Under the pieces are notes generated by a model, which made no database searches, was not told the DNA's origin, and worked only from the letters and a program-made list of their open reading frames with translations. Positions 26,771 through 34,466 of a stretch of 64,000 nt of DNA are shown in pieces. Numbering within the stretch: the first letter of the stretch is position 1; each line of letters opens with the position of its first letter. The stretch is taken from the IMG/VR virus record IMGVR_UViG_3300037961_004808, positions 20,118-84,117 of that record, one strand, 5' to 3'. This DNA is from a virus. The position numbers were made by a program, and so were the translations under genes.

Positions 26771-27664
26771 TTACTTTATTTCCCATCTTTCGGGGAGATA
26801 ACCGAAATACATTCTAAAATTGTCATATATTGGTTTACACATTTGTTTTGCATACTCCATAGTTTCTTTTGGCATATGCATCACGTCAGATTCCCACTGA
26901 TCGTTCAAATACTGTATATGGGGTGCTGCTGGACCCAAATCCGGCACATATGCGTTTTTGTGGACTTCTTTGATTTCATATCCGATAAAATCCGACAATG
27001 GTTTGGTTTCTCCATTCCAGAAATCCTCCATAATCGTAATATGACAATTTTCCGACCCAAACGCCATTGCCCACTTCAAAAACATTTCTGCATACCCAAA
27101 ATCGACGCCAGATTTCATAAAATGGCGAACTGGGTCATTAGGATTTTGTTTTTGACGCACAGACCACAATCTGCGAATTGGATCTCGGAAAACGATGCTA
27201 ATTTTTACATCAAAGTGTTTTTTTAGGTCAGGAGCAATCGACATGATGAAATTTTCATCACAATACCCGTTTGGGTTGCTAAAATCTGCTACTGCCTTAT
27301 AATCGTCTTTGATATTGTCCCAATGCCGTTCGTAGTACTCAATATACTTTTGTAGAGTAAACGGAGGAGACCAAAAATACTTTATTTCCTCCTCAGTCCA
27401 CTTTCCTGCAACATAAGGAGACTCATGAGTAAATATCTTTGGTTTTCTCGTTGACGTTGATTGTTTTGACGGTCCAAAAAACTCTTTGTAAAATCTGACA
27501 CGCTCAAAGGTCTTTTTTTCTGCCGCCAGGTTCATCAACCACAAATATCCCTTCTCTTTCCGATGCCCAGCATGGCAATACTTGTTATACCAACCTAAAG
27601 TATAATATAATGGAGTTGTACCAGACCATCCGGTGCCAACATTCAAAAATAAGGTGGGTTTCAT
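26771..27664 (-). CDS. Sulfotransferase-like protein, copy 1
   Basis: This 297-aa protein begins with a strand and loop, FLNVGTGWSGTTPLYYTL, that fits the 5'-phosphosulfate binding loop of PAPS-dependent sulfotransferases (residues 10-19). Near residue 150 the VFRDPIRRLWS motif matches the 3'-phosphate binding R/S segment. Enzymes of this type transfer sulfate from PAPS to sugars or other acceptors. It is paralogous to the divergent gene at 27854-28834: both start MKPTL and share GTGWS and HIQYLNDQW/QYEFLKDQW near the C-terminus. A 52-aa gene overlaps its start by 4 nt. The acceptor is unknown. Confidence 0.78.
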   Translation of the reverse strand: MKPTLFLNVGTGWSGTTPLYYTLGWYNKYCHAGHRKEKGYLWLMNLAAEKKTFERVRFYKEFFGPSKQSTSTRKPKIFTHESPYVAGKWTEEEIKYFWSPPFTLQKYIEYYERHWDNIKDDYKAVADFSNPNGYCDENFIMSIAPDLKKHFDVKISIVFRDPIRRLWSVRQKQNPNDPVRHFMKSGVDFGYAEMFLKWAMAFGSENCHITIMEDFWNGETKPLSDFIGYEIKEVHKNAYVPDLGPAAPHIQYLNDQWESDVMHMPKETMEYAKQMCKPIYDNFRMYFGYLPERWEIK

Positions 27665-27819
27665 GATTTGGACAATTCAACTCTAATTTGTTCGACGGTA
27701 TAGTCGGTTTTTATACCCGCCATGATCATTCTTTGCATTGTGATCTGAATATCTTCTGCTTGCTCTTTAGTCAACTCTGTAAAAATAATTTTTTTGTCTA
27801 GATAGACATCATACGGCAT
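27661..27819 (-). CDS. Small protein, 52 aa
   Basis: The start is the ATG giving MPYDVYLDKKIIFTEL, preceded by GGAGG seven bases upstream, one of the best ribosome sites in this region. In-frame upstream codons have no such site. The rest is predicted helical (KEQAEDIQITMQRMIMAGI) and it ends VELSKS. Its stop overlaps the sulfotransferase start (ATGA). It could be a small regulatory or partner protein; no family was recognised. Confidence 0.65.
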   Translation of the reverse strand: MPYDVYLDKKIIFTELTKEQAEDIQITMQRMIMAGIKTDYTVEQIRVELSKS

Positions 27820-27853
27820 AAGTGACCTCCAATTTTGTACAATATATAGGTTT

Positions 27854-28834
27854 ATGAAACCAACGCTACTAATAAATCCTGGCACCGGGTGGTCGGCAAC
27901 CACGCCCATGTTTTACACCCTTGCGTTGGATAATAAGTACGCTCATCAGGGACATTATAAAGAAAATTGGTTTCTGGTGAAACTACAGAAGAATGATGAC
28001 TCTTTCAATGAGGTTTTCAAGAAAGCAAACTCTCCTGCATTGAAGGGATCAAAGGGCAAGCGCCCACATGACCATCCTTGGGGTAAAATTCTATCATCTC
28101 GCAACGAAATTGCCAAGAATACCCCGATGGACATCTTTTTTCGGGAAAAAATCAAAATCGATGACTACATTGAGTACTATTTGACGCACTGGGACAATAT
28201 AAAACACGATTACGCTGCTGTCTGTGACTTTTGCAACGGAAATTGGGGTTTAGATTACGGATTTTTGAAGATGATCGCTCCAAAACTGCTTGATCACTTT
28301 GAAATCAAGGTCATGATGGAATTTCGCGACCCAGTAAGGCGTTTTTATTCGGAAATTGGCAGTCTTTTCACCAAAACTCTTGATTTTGGGTCAAAAGATC
28401 ACCACGATTTCAAAGTCAAGTCGCTAATTCGGCGAAAAAAGCAGACAAAAACGTTTTTTTACCATCTTTCTCAAGGTTGGTACTCAAATAATTCTAATTT
28501 TCGGGAAGGTTATGCCAAATACGTCGATGTTTTTGGTAAAGAGAACGTTTATACTGTTATAATGGAAGATTTTTGGGATAAAAAACAAGAAAAAAACCAA
28601 TTACAACAGATTTCTGACTTTTTGTCATATAAAGTTGAGAAAATTCATGAAAATGCCTACGTTCCCTTCATGGGAAAGAACGCTCCACAGTACGAATTCC
28701 TCAAAGATCAGTGGTCAAGTGACATTGAAGAGTTGACTGACGAGGAATATCGGAGGGCAGTTCACATTATGTCTAGATATTATACCGATTTTGAAAATAC
28801 CTTCGGGTATATACCAAGTTCATGGAAGAAATAG
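27854..28834 (+). CDS. Sulfotransferase-like protein, copy 2
   Basis: This 326-aa protein has INPGTGWSATTPMFYTL at 7-23 (5'-phosphosulfate loop) and MEFRDPVRRFYSE near 155 (3'-phosphate region). Both match copy 1 on the other strand. The length is within the usual 250-350 aa range. The divergent intergenic gap is only 34 nt and contains AT-rich TATATA but no clear ribosome site for this gene. Copy 2 is about 30 residues longer than copy 1 and has a lysine-rich insert (IRRKKQTK). The acceptor substrate is not deducible. Confidence 0.78.
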   Translation: MKPTLLINPGTGWSATTPMFYTLALDNKYAHQGHYKENWFLVKLQKNDDSFNEVFKKANSPALKGSKGKRPHDHPWGKILSSRNEIAKNTPMDIFFREKIKIDDYIEYYLTHWDNIKHDYAAVCDFCNGNWGLDYGFLKMIAPKLLDHFEIKVMMEFRDPVRRFYSEIGSLFTKTLDFGSKDHHDFKVKSLIRRKKQTKTFFYHLSQGWYSNNSNFREGYAKYVDVFGKENVYTVIMEDFWDKKQEKNQLQQISDFLSYKVEKIHENAYVPFMGKNAPQYEFLKDQWSSDIEELTDEEYRRAVHIMSRYYTDFENTFGYIPSSWKK

Positions 28835-28887
28835 TCGCGTACCAAACGACTTTGATGTCATTGCTGATGTTTAGGAAGCTCGTATCA

Positions 28888-28895
28888 GATAAATA
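28888..28895 (+). promoter_or_regulatory. T4-like late promoter (GATAAATA), plus strand
   Basis: GATAAATA lies 49 nt before the first of four tandem SGNH-like genes. It is the only plus-strand copy found upstream of a gene here, and it implies that this cluster is expressed late. Confidence 0.6.
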
Positions 28896-28944
28896 CCAGA
28901 GGGCATGGAAAATCATGCTCACGATACCATCGCACGAAGCATAG

Positions 28945-29763
28945 ATGAAACTCCTTACATTTGGATCTTCTTGGACCCAAGGAACAGGGGCGAGTTACAC
29001 TGATGGTATGACCCTGGAAGAGTATAAGGTTGCATGCTGCATTGCAGGTGAAACTACTTACGACAAGGATCGAAATAACCCCCTAACCTGGAAGAACCTT
29101 CTTGCTGAGAAGAATGGGTGGGAACTGACTACACATGCTCGTGTTGGTAGTAGCAACATGAGAAACTTCCGTAAGATGACGGAAGTTCTTGATGGTACTG
29201 ATGCTGCTGAGACCATTGTTTTGGTCGGTGTTCCTCATCTTGCCCGTCATGAACTCTTTATGAACGATGACTCAGTAGGATTCAATGCCTCTGGCAAAGG
29301 ATATGTTGGTGTGCTGTATGCCAACGGATATGGTAACTCCGCTAATATCTTCAAGACCAAAGATTTTGACATGTTCCAGTATGTCAAGAATCACTATAAC
29401 GAACAGAACGAAACCGAGCAACTGCAATATAACATTGCTCACTGGAATCGTTATCTGACTAACCTTGGGTACAAGATCTTCTGGTATGATGAACTCAACC
29501 AGATCAAGTATACAACGGTACCCGACAACTATCTGTTCACTGATAGGGACGATCGTTCTCTGATGACCATGCTTGCTGTAGATGCAGGTTGGACTCCTGA
29601 AGAAGATACTGATCACTCTGGTCAGTCCATGCATCAAGATTGTAAGCGGGCAAAGTATCTGGTAGAGAAGAAGGCAGTCAACCCTCACGCTATTCTGCCT
29701 ACCGCAGCATCTCAAGCAAAGATCGCAGATTGGATGGACACTGCAATCAAAGCAAAACTCTAA
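28945..29763 (+). CDS. SGNH/GDSL hydrolase-like protein 1
   Basis: This 272-aa protein has the block I motif TFGSSWTQGTG (nucleophile Ser in GSSW near residue 9), a block II-like HARVGSSNMRNFR near 65, and a block III-like IVLVGVPHLARHE near 92. The expected block V DxxH is degenerate: the C-terminus reads NPHAILPTAASQ, with no HP. SGNH enzymes cleave ester bonds, often removing acyl groups from polysaccharides. It is the first of four tandem paralogues behind a late promoter. Loss of the block V histidine may mean altered or no catalysis. Confidence 0.7.
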   Translation: MKLLTFGSSWTQGTGASYTDGMTLEEYKVACCIAGETTYDKDRNNPLTWKNLLAEKNGWELTTHARVGSSNMRNFRKMTEVLDGTDAAETIVLVGVPHLARHELFMNDDSVGFNASGKGYVGVLYANGYGNSANIFKTKDFDMFQYVKNHYNEQNETEQLQYNIAHWNRYLTNLGYKIFWYDELNQIKYTTVPDNYLFTDRDDRSLMTMLAVDAGWTPEEDTDHSGQSMHQDCKRAKYLVEKKAVNPHAILPTAASQAKIADWMDTAIKAKL

Positions 29764-29780
29764 ATTGATCTGACTTTGTT

Positions 29781-30572
29781 ATGAAAAAATTAGTTACCTT
29801 TGGTTGCTCATGGACCTTCGGGACCGGTTCTGCCTTTGAGAACGGCATGACCAAGATGGAGTACAGGAACATCTCTGCGGATAAGGAACTATGCCGTCAG
29901 AATGCTTTCCGTACAATCCTTGCTGATCACTACCAATATAAGAACGTCAATTATTCTGTCCAGGGTTCGTCAAACCAGAGACAGTTTCGTCATGCCAGAA
30001 AATATTTTGCTACGAATGAACTAGCAGAAGATAAAGTAATTGTGTTGTGGTTTATCACCTCCACAGCACGCCATGAGGTCTATTGTACGAATCGTTGGGG
30101 GAAAGAGGGCAACGCAGGGTATAGTAACGTGCTGTACGGCAACGGAGGCACCGCTCATGAGCACATGATGAGAAAGTGCAACTTTGATTCAAAGCAATAC
30201 GTCAAAGATCATTATAACCACGAAGAGCAGGTGAGACGACTGAGATTTGAAATGCTCCATTGGAATCGATACTTTGAAGGTCGTGGTATTGAGAACTATT
30301 GGATCGATACATTCAATCATCATGACTATGGAGTAGAGATTCCTCGGTTGTTATTTGATAAGGAACCTCGAAGGGATGTACTCTATCAAATGCTAAATGC
30401 TAGGGGAATCTCTATACAAAATGATTCCTATCATATCTCACAATACACTAGAGATTCTAAAAGGATCGATACTGCTGTCCGATTAGGTCTTGTCAATCCA
30501 TATTCTTATCATCCGACCAAAGCGGGTCATCATCTGATTGCAGAACTCATCAATCAGCAAATTGCATTATGA
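29781..30572 (+). CDS. SGNH/GDSL hydrolase-like protein 2
   Basis: This 263-aa protein has block I TFGCSWTFGTG, block II YSVQGSSNQRQFR, block III VIVLWFITSTARHE and an intact block V-like NPYSYHPTKAGHHLIAELI containing the catalytic-type HP. It is therefore the most complete of the four copies. It starts 17 nt after copy 1 and overlaps copy 3 by 4 nt (ATGA). A role in trimming ester groups from host or virion glycans is plausible but unproven. Confidence 0.72.
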   Translation: MKKLVTFGCSWTFGTGSAFENGMTKMEYRNISADKELCRQNAFRTILADHYQYKNVNYSVQGSSNQRQFRHARKYFATNELAEDKVIVLWFITSTARHEVYCTNRWGKEGNAGYSNVLYGNGGTAHEHMMRKCNFDSKQYVKDHYNHEEQVRRLRFEMLHWNRYFEGRGIENYWIDTFNHHDYGVEIPRLLFDKEPRRDVLYQMLNARGISIQNDSYHISQYTRDSKRIDTAVRLGLVNPYSYHPTKAGHHLIAELINQQIAL

Positions 30573-31285
30573 TTCTAATTACATTAGGAGATAGTTGGGT
30601 ACGAGGTCGTTATCCACTCAAACAAAAGAATTGGATGAGAATTCTTGGTGAGCATTATAATTTCAAGTGTAACGACTTATCAGAACAAGGTGCGTCAAAC
30701 TGGAATCAATTTCGTAAGGCAACCCATTACTTCAATCAGAACATCAATCCAGAAGAAGTCATCGTCCTATGGGGTATCAATACTCTATACTCAGATGAGA
30801 TCTACATGAATGGTAGGAATGCTTACACTCAAATGCGATTCTCTGCTCATACAATGAATCCTAGAGCAGATCGTAAGTTCCGGCATAATAACTATGATTA
30901 TTCAATCACCAGGCACTATGAAGATCATTTTGATATTGATATCGTAGAAGAAAGGACTAGAGACAATATCCGATTGTGGCAAAAGTATTTTGACTTGTCT
31001 GGTATCCGTAATCTATGGTATGATATCCATAACGAAACCAATACCATTACTGCTAATAAAGTTGTATTCCCCTATCAAGGAATGCAAGACTTAGTATCAC
31101 AAACCATTGCATCTAGAAAAGTTTATGAGCAAGATCGACATCATTTCGCTACTGGTTACGTCGATTGTGACCGTATTGGTGATTTACGCTTAGGTGGTCT
31201 AGTTGATGATGCACTCCTTCCAACACAGGATGGTCATAACGAAATCGCTATATTATTTGAAAAGGCATTGAAAGATATCTTATGA
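30569..31285 (+). CDS. SGNH/GDSL hydrolase-like protein 3
   Basis: This 238-aa protein is the shortest copy. Block I is TLGDSWVRGR, the most canonical GDS form. Next come LSEQGASNWNQFRKA and VIVLWGINTLYSDE. Block V reads DDALLPTQDGHNEIAIL, so the HP of copy 2 is replaced by LP. It overlaps both neighbours by 4 nt, so the cluster is translated as one unit. It may pair with another copy or have lost activity. Confidence 0.7.
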   Translation: MILITLGDSWVRGRYPLKQKNWMRILGEHYNFKCNDLSEQGASNWNQFRKATHYFNQNINPEEVIVLWGINTLYSDEIYMNGRNAYTQMRFSAHTMNPRADRKFRHNNYDYSITRHYEDHFDIDIVEERTRDNIRLWQKYFDLSGIRNLWYDIHNETNTITANKVVFPYQGMQDLVSQTIASRKVYEQDRHHFATGYVDCDRIGDLRLGGLVDDALLPTQDGHNEIAILFEKALKDIL

Positions 31286-32064
31286 CAACATTAGTCACGA
31301 TTGGTTGCTCATGGGTCAAAGGTGTTGGTGCAGCATATTCCTGTAAGAACCCAGATGATAAAGACACCTATCAGAGTTATCGAGGCATAACGCCCCATAA
31401 TGCCCCCTATGCCTGGCGAACACTTTTAGCAAAGAAGTATAACTTAGAACATCATAACCTCGCACAAGGTGGTTCTGCTAATAAAACACAGTTCCGTCTT
31501 GCAACAGAATACTTCAATACAGTAGAAAATCCAGAAGACATTATCGTCCTATGGGGTATCACATCTATCCATAGAGACGAACTCTTCTTCAATAATATCG
31601 ATAAGTATAGAGCATTCATTTTCAATCGTCATACTAAACGACAAGAACCGTGGGAGAGAAGATCCGGGTTCAACGTCATCAATCACTTCCAAAGACACTT
31701 CAATGAAAAGAATGAATACTACCAACTTGCAGAAAATATCAAACATTGGCAGAAGTACTTTGACCTGAGGGGCATCCGCCATAAATGGTTCGATACTCTA
31801 AACCCCACAAACACCATCCATAAGAACGCCATAGTATTCCCACATGAGGGGATGCCCGACCTTATGTCCCAAATGACCGCAGAGGTTTCCGGTGAACCAT
31901 GTCATGGAGATCGTATGCACTTCTCTAATTGGATCGTAGACTCTTCAAGAATACAAAAACTCCTAGACCATAACCTAGTCAACCCACACTCTCTCCACCC
32001 CTCTCAAGAAGGTTCTATAGTTATTGCCAACCTCCTTGACCAACATGTAGCATCTATGCTATAA
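31282..32064 (+). CDS. SGNH/GDSL hydrolase-like protein 4
   Basis: This 260-aa protein has block I TIGCSWVKGVG, block II LAQGGSANKTQFR, block III IIVLWGITSIHRDE and block V NPHSLHPSQEGSIVIANLL with the HP present. The last codons overlap the -35 element of a promoter for the next operon. Sequence features shared with copies 2 and 3 (QFR..T.YFN and the VLWGI segment) show that the cluster arose by tandem duplication. Confidence 0.72.
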   Translation: MTTLVTIGCSWVKGVGAAYSCKNPDDKDTYQSYRGITPHNAPYAWRTLLAKKYNLEHHNLAQGGSANKTQFRLATEYFNTVENPEDIIVLWGITSIHRDELFFNNIDKYRAFIFNRHTKRQEPWERRSGFNVINHFQRHFNEKNEYYQLAENIKHWQKYFDLRGIRHKWFDTLNPTNTIHKNAIVFPHEGMPDLMSQMTAEVSGEPCHGDRMHFSNWIVDSSRIQKLLDHNLVNPHSLHPSQEGSIVIANLLDQHVASML

Positions 32065-32065
32065 T
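32036..32065 (+). promoter_or_regulatory. Sigma-70-like promoter for the DUF3310 operon
   Basis: TTGACC (32036-32041), an 18-nt spacer and a perfect TATAAT (32060-32065) lie 22 nt before the DUF3310 start. It overlaps the end of the fourth SGNH gene and suggests early transcription by host polymerase. Confidence 0.7.
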
Positions 32066-32086
32066 CTTATCACATCACTGATTGCC

Positions 32087-32317
32087 ATGTCTGAAACCAC
32101 AGAGAGTAAATATAGTCCTGCACACTATCAACAAGGTAATATTCAAGTATGGGACTTCATCGCTGATCAGAACTTAGATTTCTTCTGTGGTAATGTCGTA
32201 AAGTACATCTGTCGGGCAGGTCATAAACCTCATGAATCCCAAATGGATGACCTCCGTAAAGCACAAGTGTACATTGAAAAAGCATTATTACTTGCATCTC
32301 AGTCTAGAAATCGCTAG
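32087..32317 (+). CDS. DUF3310 protein
   Basis: This 76-aa protein matches the DUF3310 pattern of short phage proteins: SPAHYQQGNIQVWDFI, then LDFFCGNVVKYICRAGHK, then a helix with LRKAQVYIEKAL. DUF3310 proteins are common in T4-like and T7-like phages and are linked to nucleotide metabolism modules, but their biochemical role is not established. It is the first gene of a three-gene early operon with its own promoter and terminator. Confidence 0.88.
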   Translation: MSETTESKYSPAHYQQGNIQVWDFIADQNLDFFCGNVVKYICRAGHKPHESQMDDLRKAQVYIEKALLLASQSRNR

Positions 32318-32356
32318 ACTAAAATCTAAATACTTTGATCAACTGCTGTTCTCCCC

Positions 32357-32626
32357 ATGAAGAAATGTGAGAAATGTGGTGCTACCTGGATGGAGGGTCA
32401 ACTCTATTGGCAAGGTACAGGCAAACCTGGTAAAGATATAGACCTCGCTGGTCTTGTCTGCAATAACCTTAGAGATGATGATCCGGATGCTGAAAAATGC
32501 ATCAACCCTGCTAAAGGTCAACTCGGAGGAGATACTTGGGATTACCGTCGTGGTTTCGTAGATGGTGCTCTCTCAACACTCAAAAAAGATAAAGAAGATC
32601 TTCAGGATCGCTTCGGTGACTTATGA
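32357..32626 (+). CDS. Cysteine-rich small protein (possible zinc ribbon)
   Basis: In this 89-aa protein MKKCEKCGATW gives a CxxC pair, and two further cysteines (LVCNNL and EKCINP) could complete a zinc site. The C-terminal half is helical and charged (LSTLKKDKEDLQDRF). The stop overlaps the start of the next gene (ATGA). The zinc-ribbon idea rests only on cysteine spacing, and the function is unknown. Confidence 0.72.
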   Translation: MKKCEKCGATWMEGQLYWQGTGKPGKDIDLAGLVCNNLRDDDPDAEKCINPAKGQLGGDTWDYRRGFVDGALSTLKKDKEDLQDRFGDL

Positions 32627-32790
32627 AATATATCATTGAATACCAGGATCAATTCTTCAAGTGGCATCGCTATGGCGAGTCCCATAACGTGACATCTGCT
32701 TCCAATACCGCAAAGATCCGTTCTGTACAGTCCGGTAAGAAGTTCAGAGTCACTCAAAACGCCCAACTCATAGAAATCTTCTACCCTTGA
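32623..32790 (+). CDS. Small basic protein, 55 aa
   Basis: The ATG lies within the stop of the preceding gene (ATGA). The protein reads MKYIIEYQDQFFKWHRYGE and ends QLIEIFYP. It looks like a compact beta-beta-alpha-beta protein with basic central residues (KIRSVQSGKKFRV). It is the last gene before a strong terminator. No family was recognised. Confidence 0.68.
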   Translation: MKYIIEYQDQFFKWHRYGESHNVTSASNTAKIRSVQSGKKFRVTQNAQLIEIFYP

Positions 32791-32814
32791 TATGACTGGA
32801 TAGTTGAACACTTC

Positions 32815-32846
32815 TCCCCCCTCGAAAGGTACGGGGGGATTTTTTT
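32815..32846 (+). terminator. Rho-independent terminator
   Basis: A 7-bp GC stem (TCCCCCC/GGGGGGA) with an 11-nt loop is followed by seven T. It ends the plus-strand DUF3310 operon. Confidence 0.9.
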
Positions 32847-33031
32847 ATGGGCAAAATTTTTCTAAGGGCACTTTTAGGGGTGGGAAAAAAATTTTGATAT
32901 CTCTATTGGTAGGTCGTTTGGAAACGTTTGTAGGTTAGAAAGAAGGTACTTTTTTGCAACGGGCTCCGCCCGCCACAACAATAAGGGGCAAATAACTGTC
33001 CCTAAGTGTTGCTAACTGTTCACGGAGTTTG

Positions 33032-33094
33032 TGTTAGATAGGGGGCACGAGTGTGTGCAGTTTGTGTGAGGAACTGTGTGCCCCTTATCTATCA
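33032..33094. repeat. 17-bp inverted repeat, 29-nt loop
   Basis: The arms at 33032-33048 and 33078-33094 match at 15 of 17 positions, and one of the two mismatches would be a G-U pair in RNA. The core is AGATAGGGGGCAC against GTGCCCCTTATCT. The loop contains GTGTGTG. Confidence 0.75.
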
Positions 33095-33243
33095 CTGAGT
33101 GCTGTGTGATTCCCCCTGTGTTCGTTACAACGAGTATAAACGATTTTCACGGGGTCTGTGTGACTGTTTATGCCACTTTGACGATCGTCACTAACACTAA
33201 CTGTTTCATAACTGTGTGAACTTTGGGGTTGTAATCTGTGTGG
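33074..33243 (+). repeat. Dispersed CTGTGTG direct repeats
   Basis: CTGTGTGA occurs exactly at 33102, 33156 and 33212, with variants CTGTGTGC at 33074 and CTGTGTGG at 33236. Spacings are 28, 54, 56 and 24 nt. They resemble iteron-like binding sites but no binding protein is known. Confidence 0.5.
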
Positions 33244-33279
33244 AACTGTGATAGAATGGGAGAAAAAAGTGTGAGGGTC

Positions 33280-33381
33280 TGAGTGTTACTTAGTGGGTCT
33301 CATAGTGTTTCACGGTGTCTCATAGTGCGACCGCTAAGGTAACAACAACCACGAGGATAATGGACGACTAAGTAACACTCA
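33280..33381. repeat. Perfect 15-bp inverted repeat closing a 72-nt segment
   Basis: TGAGTGTTACTTAGT at 33280-33294 is the exact reverse complement of 33367-33381. The enclosed 72 nt contain the second half of a GTCTCATAGTG direct repeat pair and a CGACCGCTAAGG stretch. Folded as RNA, this would be a long closed stem around a structured loop. It has no tRNA features such as a T-loop or a CCA end. Confidence 0.75.
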
Positions 33382-33441
33382 CGATCACAATACAAAAAAG
33401 ACATATATTTATTCACACATTTTTATTATCATTCAGTTTTA

Positions 33442-33474
33442 GAAAAATACCCCATTGAAGTGCATCAACGGGGT
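33442..33474 (-). terminator. Probable terminator of the minus-strand early operon
   Basis: On the minus strand, arms ACCCC-TTGA and TCAA-GGGGT (one internal mismatch, 6-nt loop) are followed by ATTTTTC. It lies about 100 nt beyond the last early gene, facing the plus-strand terminator. Confidence 0.55.
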
Positions 33475-33576
33475 GCATATTTAGTAGACTTTTATACACC
33501 TTCATTGTTAGCAAACTATTAGTTTTTCCAATGGTTTTGTGTACCTTAGTTGATGCTAACTGATGGTGTGCGCGTT

Positions 33577-33750
33577 TCATACATTCTCCAACAATTTGAT
33601 CACGTTACTATCTAGATTCTCTTGAAGATTATTTTCTTCGAGTACATCTAGGAAATGTGGTTCATGATAGTTTGACTGATCATATTGGAAGTCATTTTCA
33701 TACTCATCCCATGCATCGTTGATGTTAGTTTGTGCGTTGAAATTGTTCAT
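33577..33750 (-). CDS. Small acidic protein, 57 aa
   Basis: The start chosen is the ATG giving MNNFNAQTNINDAWDEYEND; the in-frame codon three positions upstream is TTG. The protein is rich in Asn, Asp and Glu and ends ENLDSNVIKLLENV. It is the last gene of the minus-strand early operon before the terminator. No family was recognised. Confidence 0.55.
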   Translation of the reverse strand: MNNFNAQTNINDAWDEYENDFQYDQSNYHEPHFLDVLEENNLQENLDSNVIKLLENV

Positions 33751-33755
33751 GATAA

Positions 33756-33971
33756 TCAATAGCGAGAGGGGATACGATTGAGGTCGATAGATGATACACA
33801 GAACCCAGCAGATTCTGTGATTTGATCAACTACTTCATCCTCATTTTCTGCAAAATAAACTGTTGCTAATGTGGCATTGATTATGCCTTGTTGAAATTGC
33901 ACTGGCAACTCGAAATCACCATCTACAAAATCAAATTGAATAGCATCAACAACGTAGCGGTTTTGTGTCAT
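33756..33971 (-). CDS. Small protein, 71 aa
   Basis: The 71-aa sequence reads MTQNRYVVDAIQFDFV and ends in VSSIDLNRIPSRY. It is a predicted alpha/beta protein with an acidic middle (FAENEDEVVDQI). The ATG overlaps the stop of the 45-aa gene upstream. The function is unknown. Confidence 0.65.
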   Translation of the reverse strand: MTQNRYVVDAIQFDFVDGDFELPVQFQQGIINATLATVYFAENEDEVVDQITESAGFCVSSIDLNRIPSRY

Positions 33972-34105
33972 GAATCAGGAGAAAGTTGGTTTTCTAATTT
34001 AGATTGAATAGAGTCAAATAACTCCATTTCATCATCAGTAAAGTCTGAGAACATTTGCTCCATACAATAATAGATTAGAGCACGTTCTTCGGTGGTAATA
34101 TACAT
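33968..34105 (-). CDS. Small helical protein, 45 aa
   Basis: The sequence reads MYITTEERALIYYCMEQMF followed by an acidic helix (DDEMELFDSIQSKLENQL). The stop overlaps the next start (ATGA) and the gene follows the 115-aa gene closely. The coding pattern and coupling support a real gene of unknown function. Confidence 0.62.
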   Translation of the reverse strand: MYITTEERALIYYCMEQMFSDFTDDEMELFDSIQSKLENQLSPDS

Positions 34106-34113
34106 TTGAATTA

Positions 34114-34461
34114 TCAGGCGAAAGTATAACCAGTGCGGAAAAGATTGTTTTGGAATACATCTTCGCCGTTGATTGTGCCAACGAATTGCCTCACATACCA
34201 GGTGAAATCTTTTTGGAATACACCTTCACCAGACATGCAGAATTCTTCACAGATAGCATTGAGGCGAGATTTTGTGGTGTTAGTTTGCCATCCACCATCG
34301 AAGATTTCTACATCATTATCTGAAACAATGGCGATCAGATTGTCATGCAGATAAACAGTGGTGGTGCCGTATTCTTCATTGAAGTGAACACTAGTGTTGC
34401 CAGATTTCCAATTTTTGTTGTTCTTGATGGCGGCGCACATTTCCCGTTCGATCTTACGCAT
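34114..34461 (-). CDS. Unknown protein, 115 aa
   Basis: The start is placed at the ATG giving MRKIEREMCAAIKNNKNW, because CAGGAG lies nine bases upstream. The DNA upstream of that point is also nearly identical to a leader in front of another gene (36052-36093), so it is untranslated. A longer GTG-initiated reading would translate that leader. The body is beta rich (NTSVHFNEEYGTTTVYLHD) and the C-terminus reads NGEDVFQNNLFRTGYTFA. No family was recognised. Confidence 0.65.
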   Translation of the reverse strand: MRKIEREMCAAIKNNKNWKSGNTSVHFNEEYGTTTVYLHDNLIAIVSDNDVEIFDGGWQTNTTKSRLNAICEEFCMSGEGVFQKDFTWYVRQFVGTINGEDVFQNNLFRTGYTFA

Positions 34462-34466
34462 GGTGG

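Larger units (their letters stand above)
32847..33441 (+). other. Gene-free intergenic segment between convergent operons
   Basis: No frame with a plausible start and phage-like protein was found on either strand. The plus strand is G+T rich from about 33010 to 33330, with many TGTG runs, unlike the flanking coding DNA. It contains two long inverted repeats, a set of CTGTGTG motifs and an 11-bp direct repeat (GTCTCATAGTG at 33297-33307 and 33317-33327). It could hold a structured RNA, a replication origin or a regulatory site. Confidence 0.6.

Noticed and set aside
27820-27909. N-terminal extension of the 52-aa gene
   Set aside because: It overlaps the divergent sulfotransferase start, and the internal ATG has a GGAGG site at good spacing.
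24422-32064. Bacterial genomic island inserted in the phage
   Set aside because: No integrase, tRNA or insertion sequence is visible, and genes use phage-type overlaps and promoters. Individual genes may still have been acquired.
33074-33243. CRISPR-like array from the CTGTGTG repeats
   Set aside because: The repeats are only 7-8 nt and spacing is irregular. There are no associated genes.
33280-33381. Possible tRNA-like or tmRNA-like gene in the gene-free segment
   Set aside because: There is a long stem but no T-loop, anticodon arm or CCA end; it was kept only as an inverted repeat.
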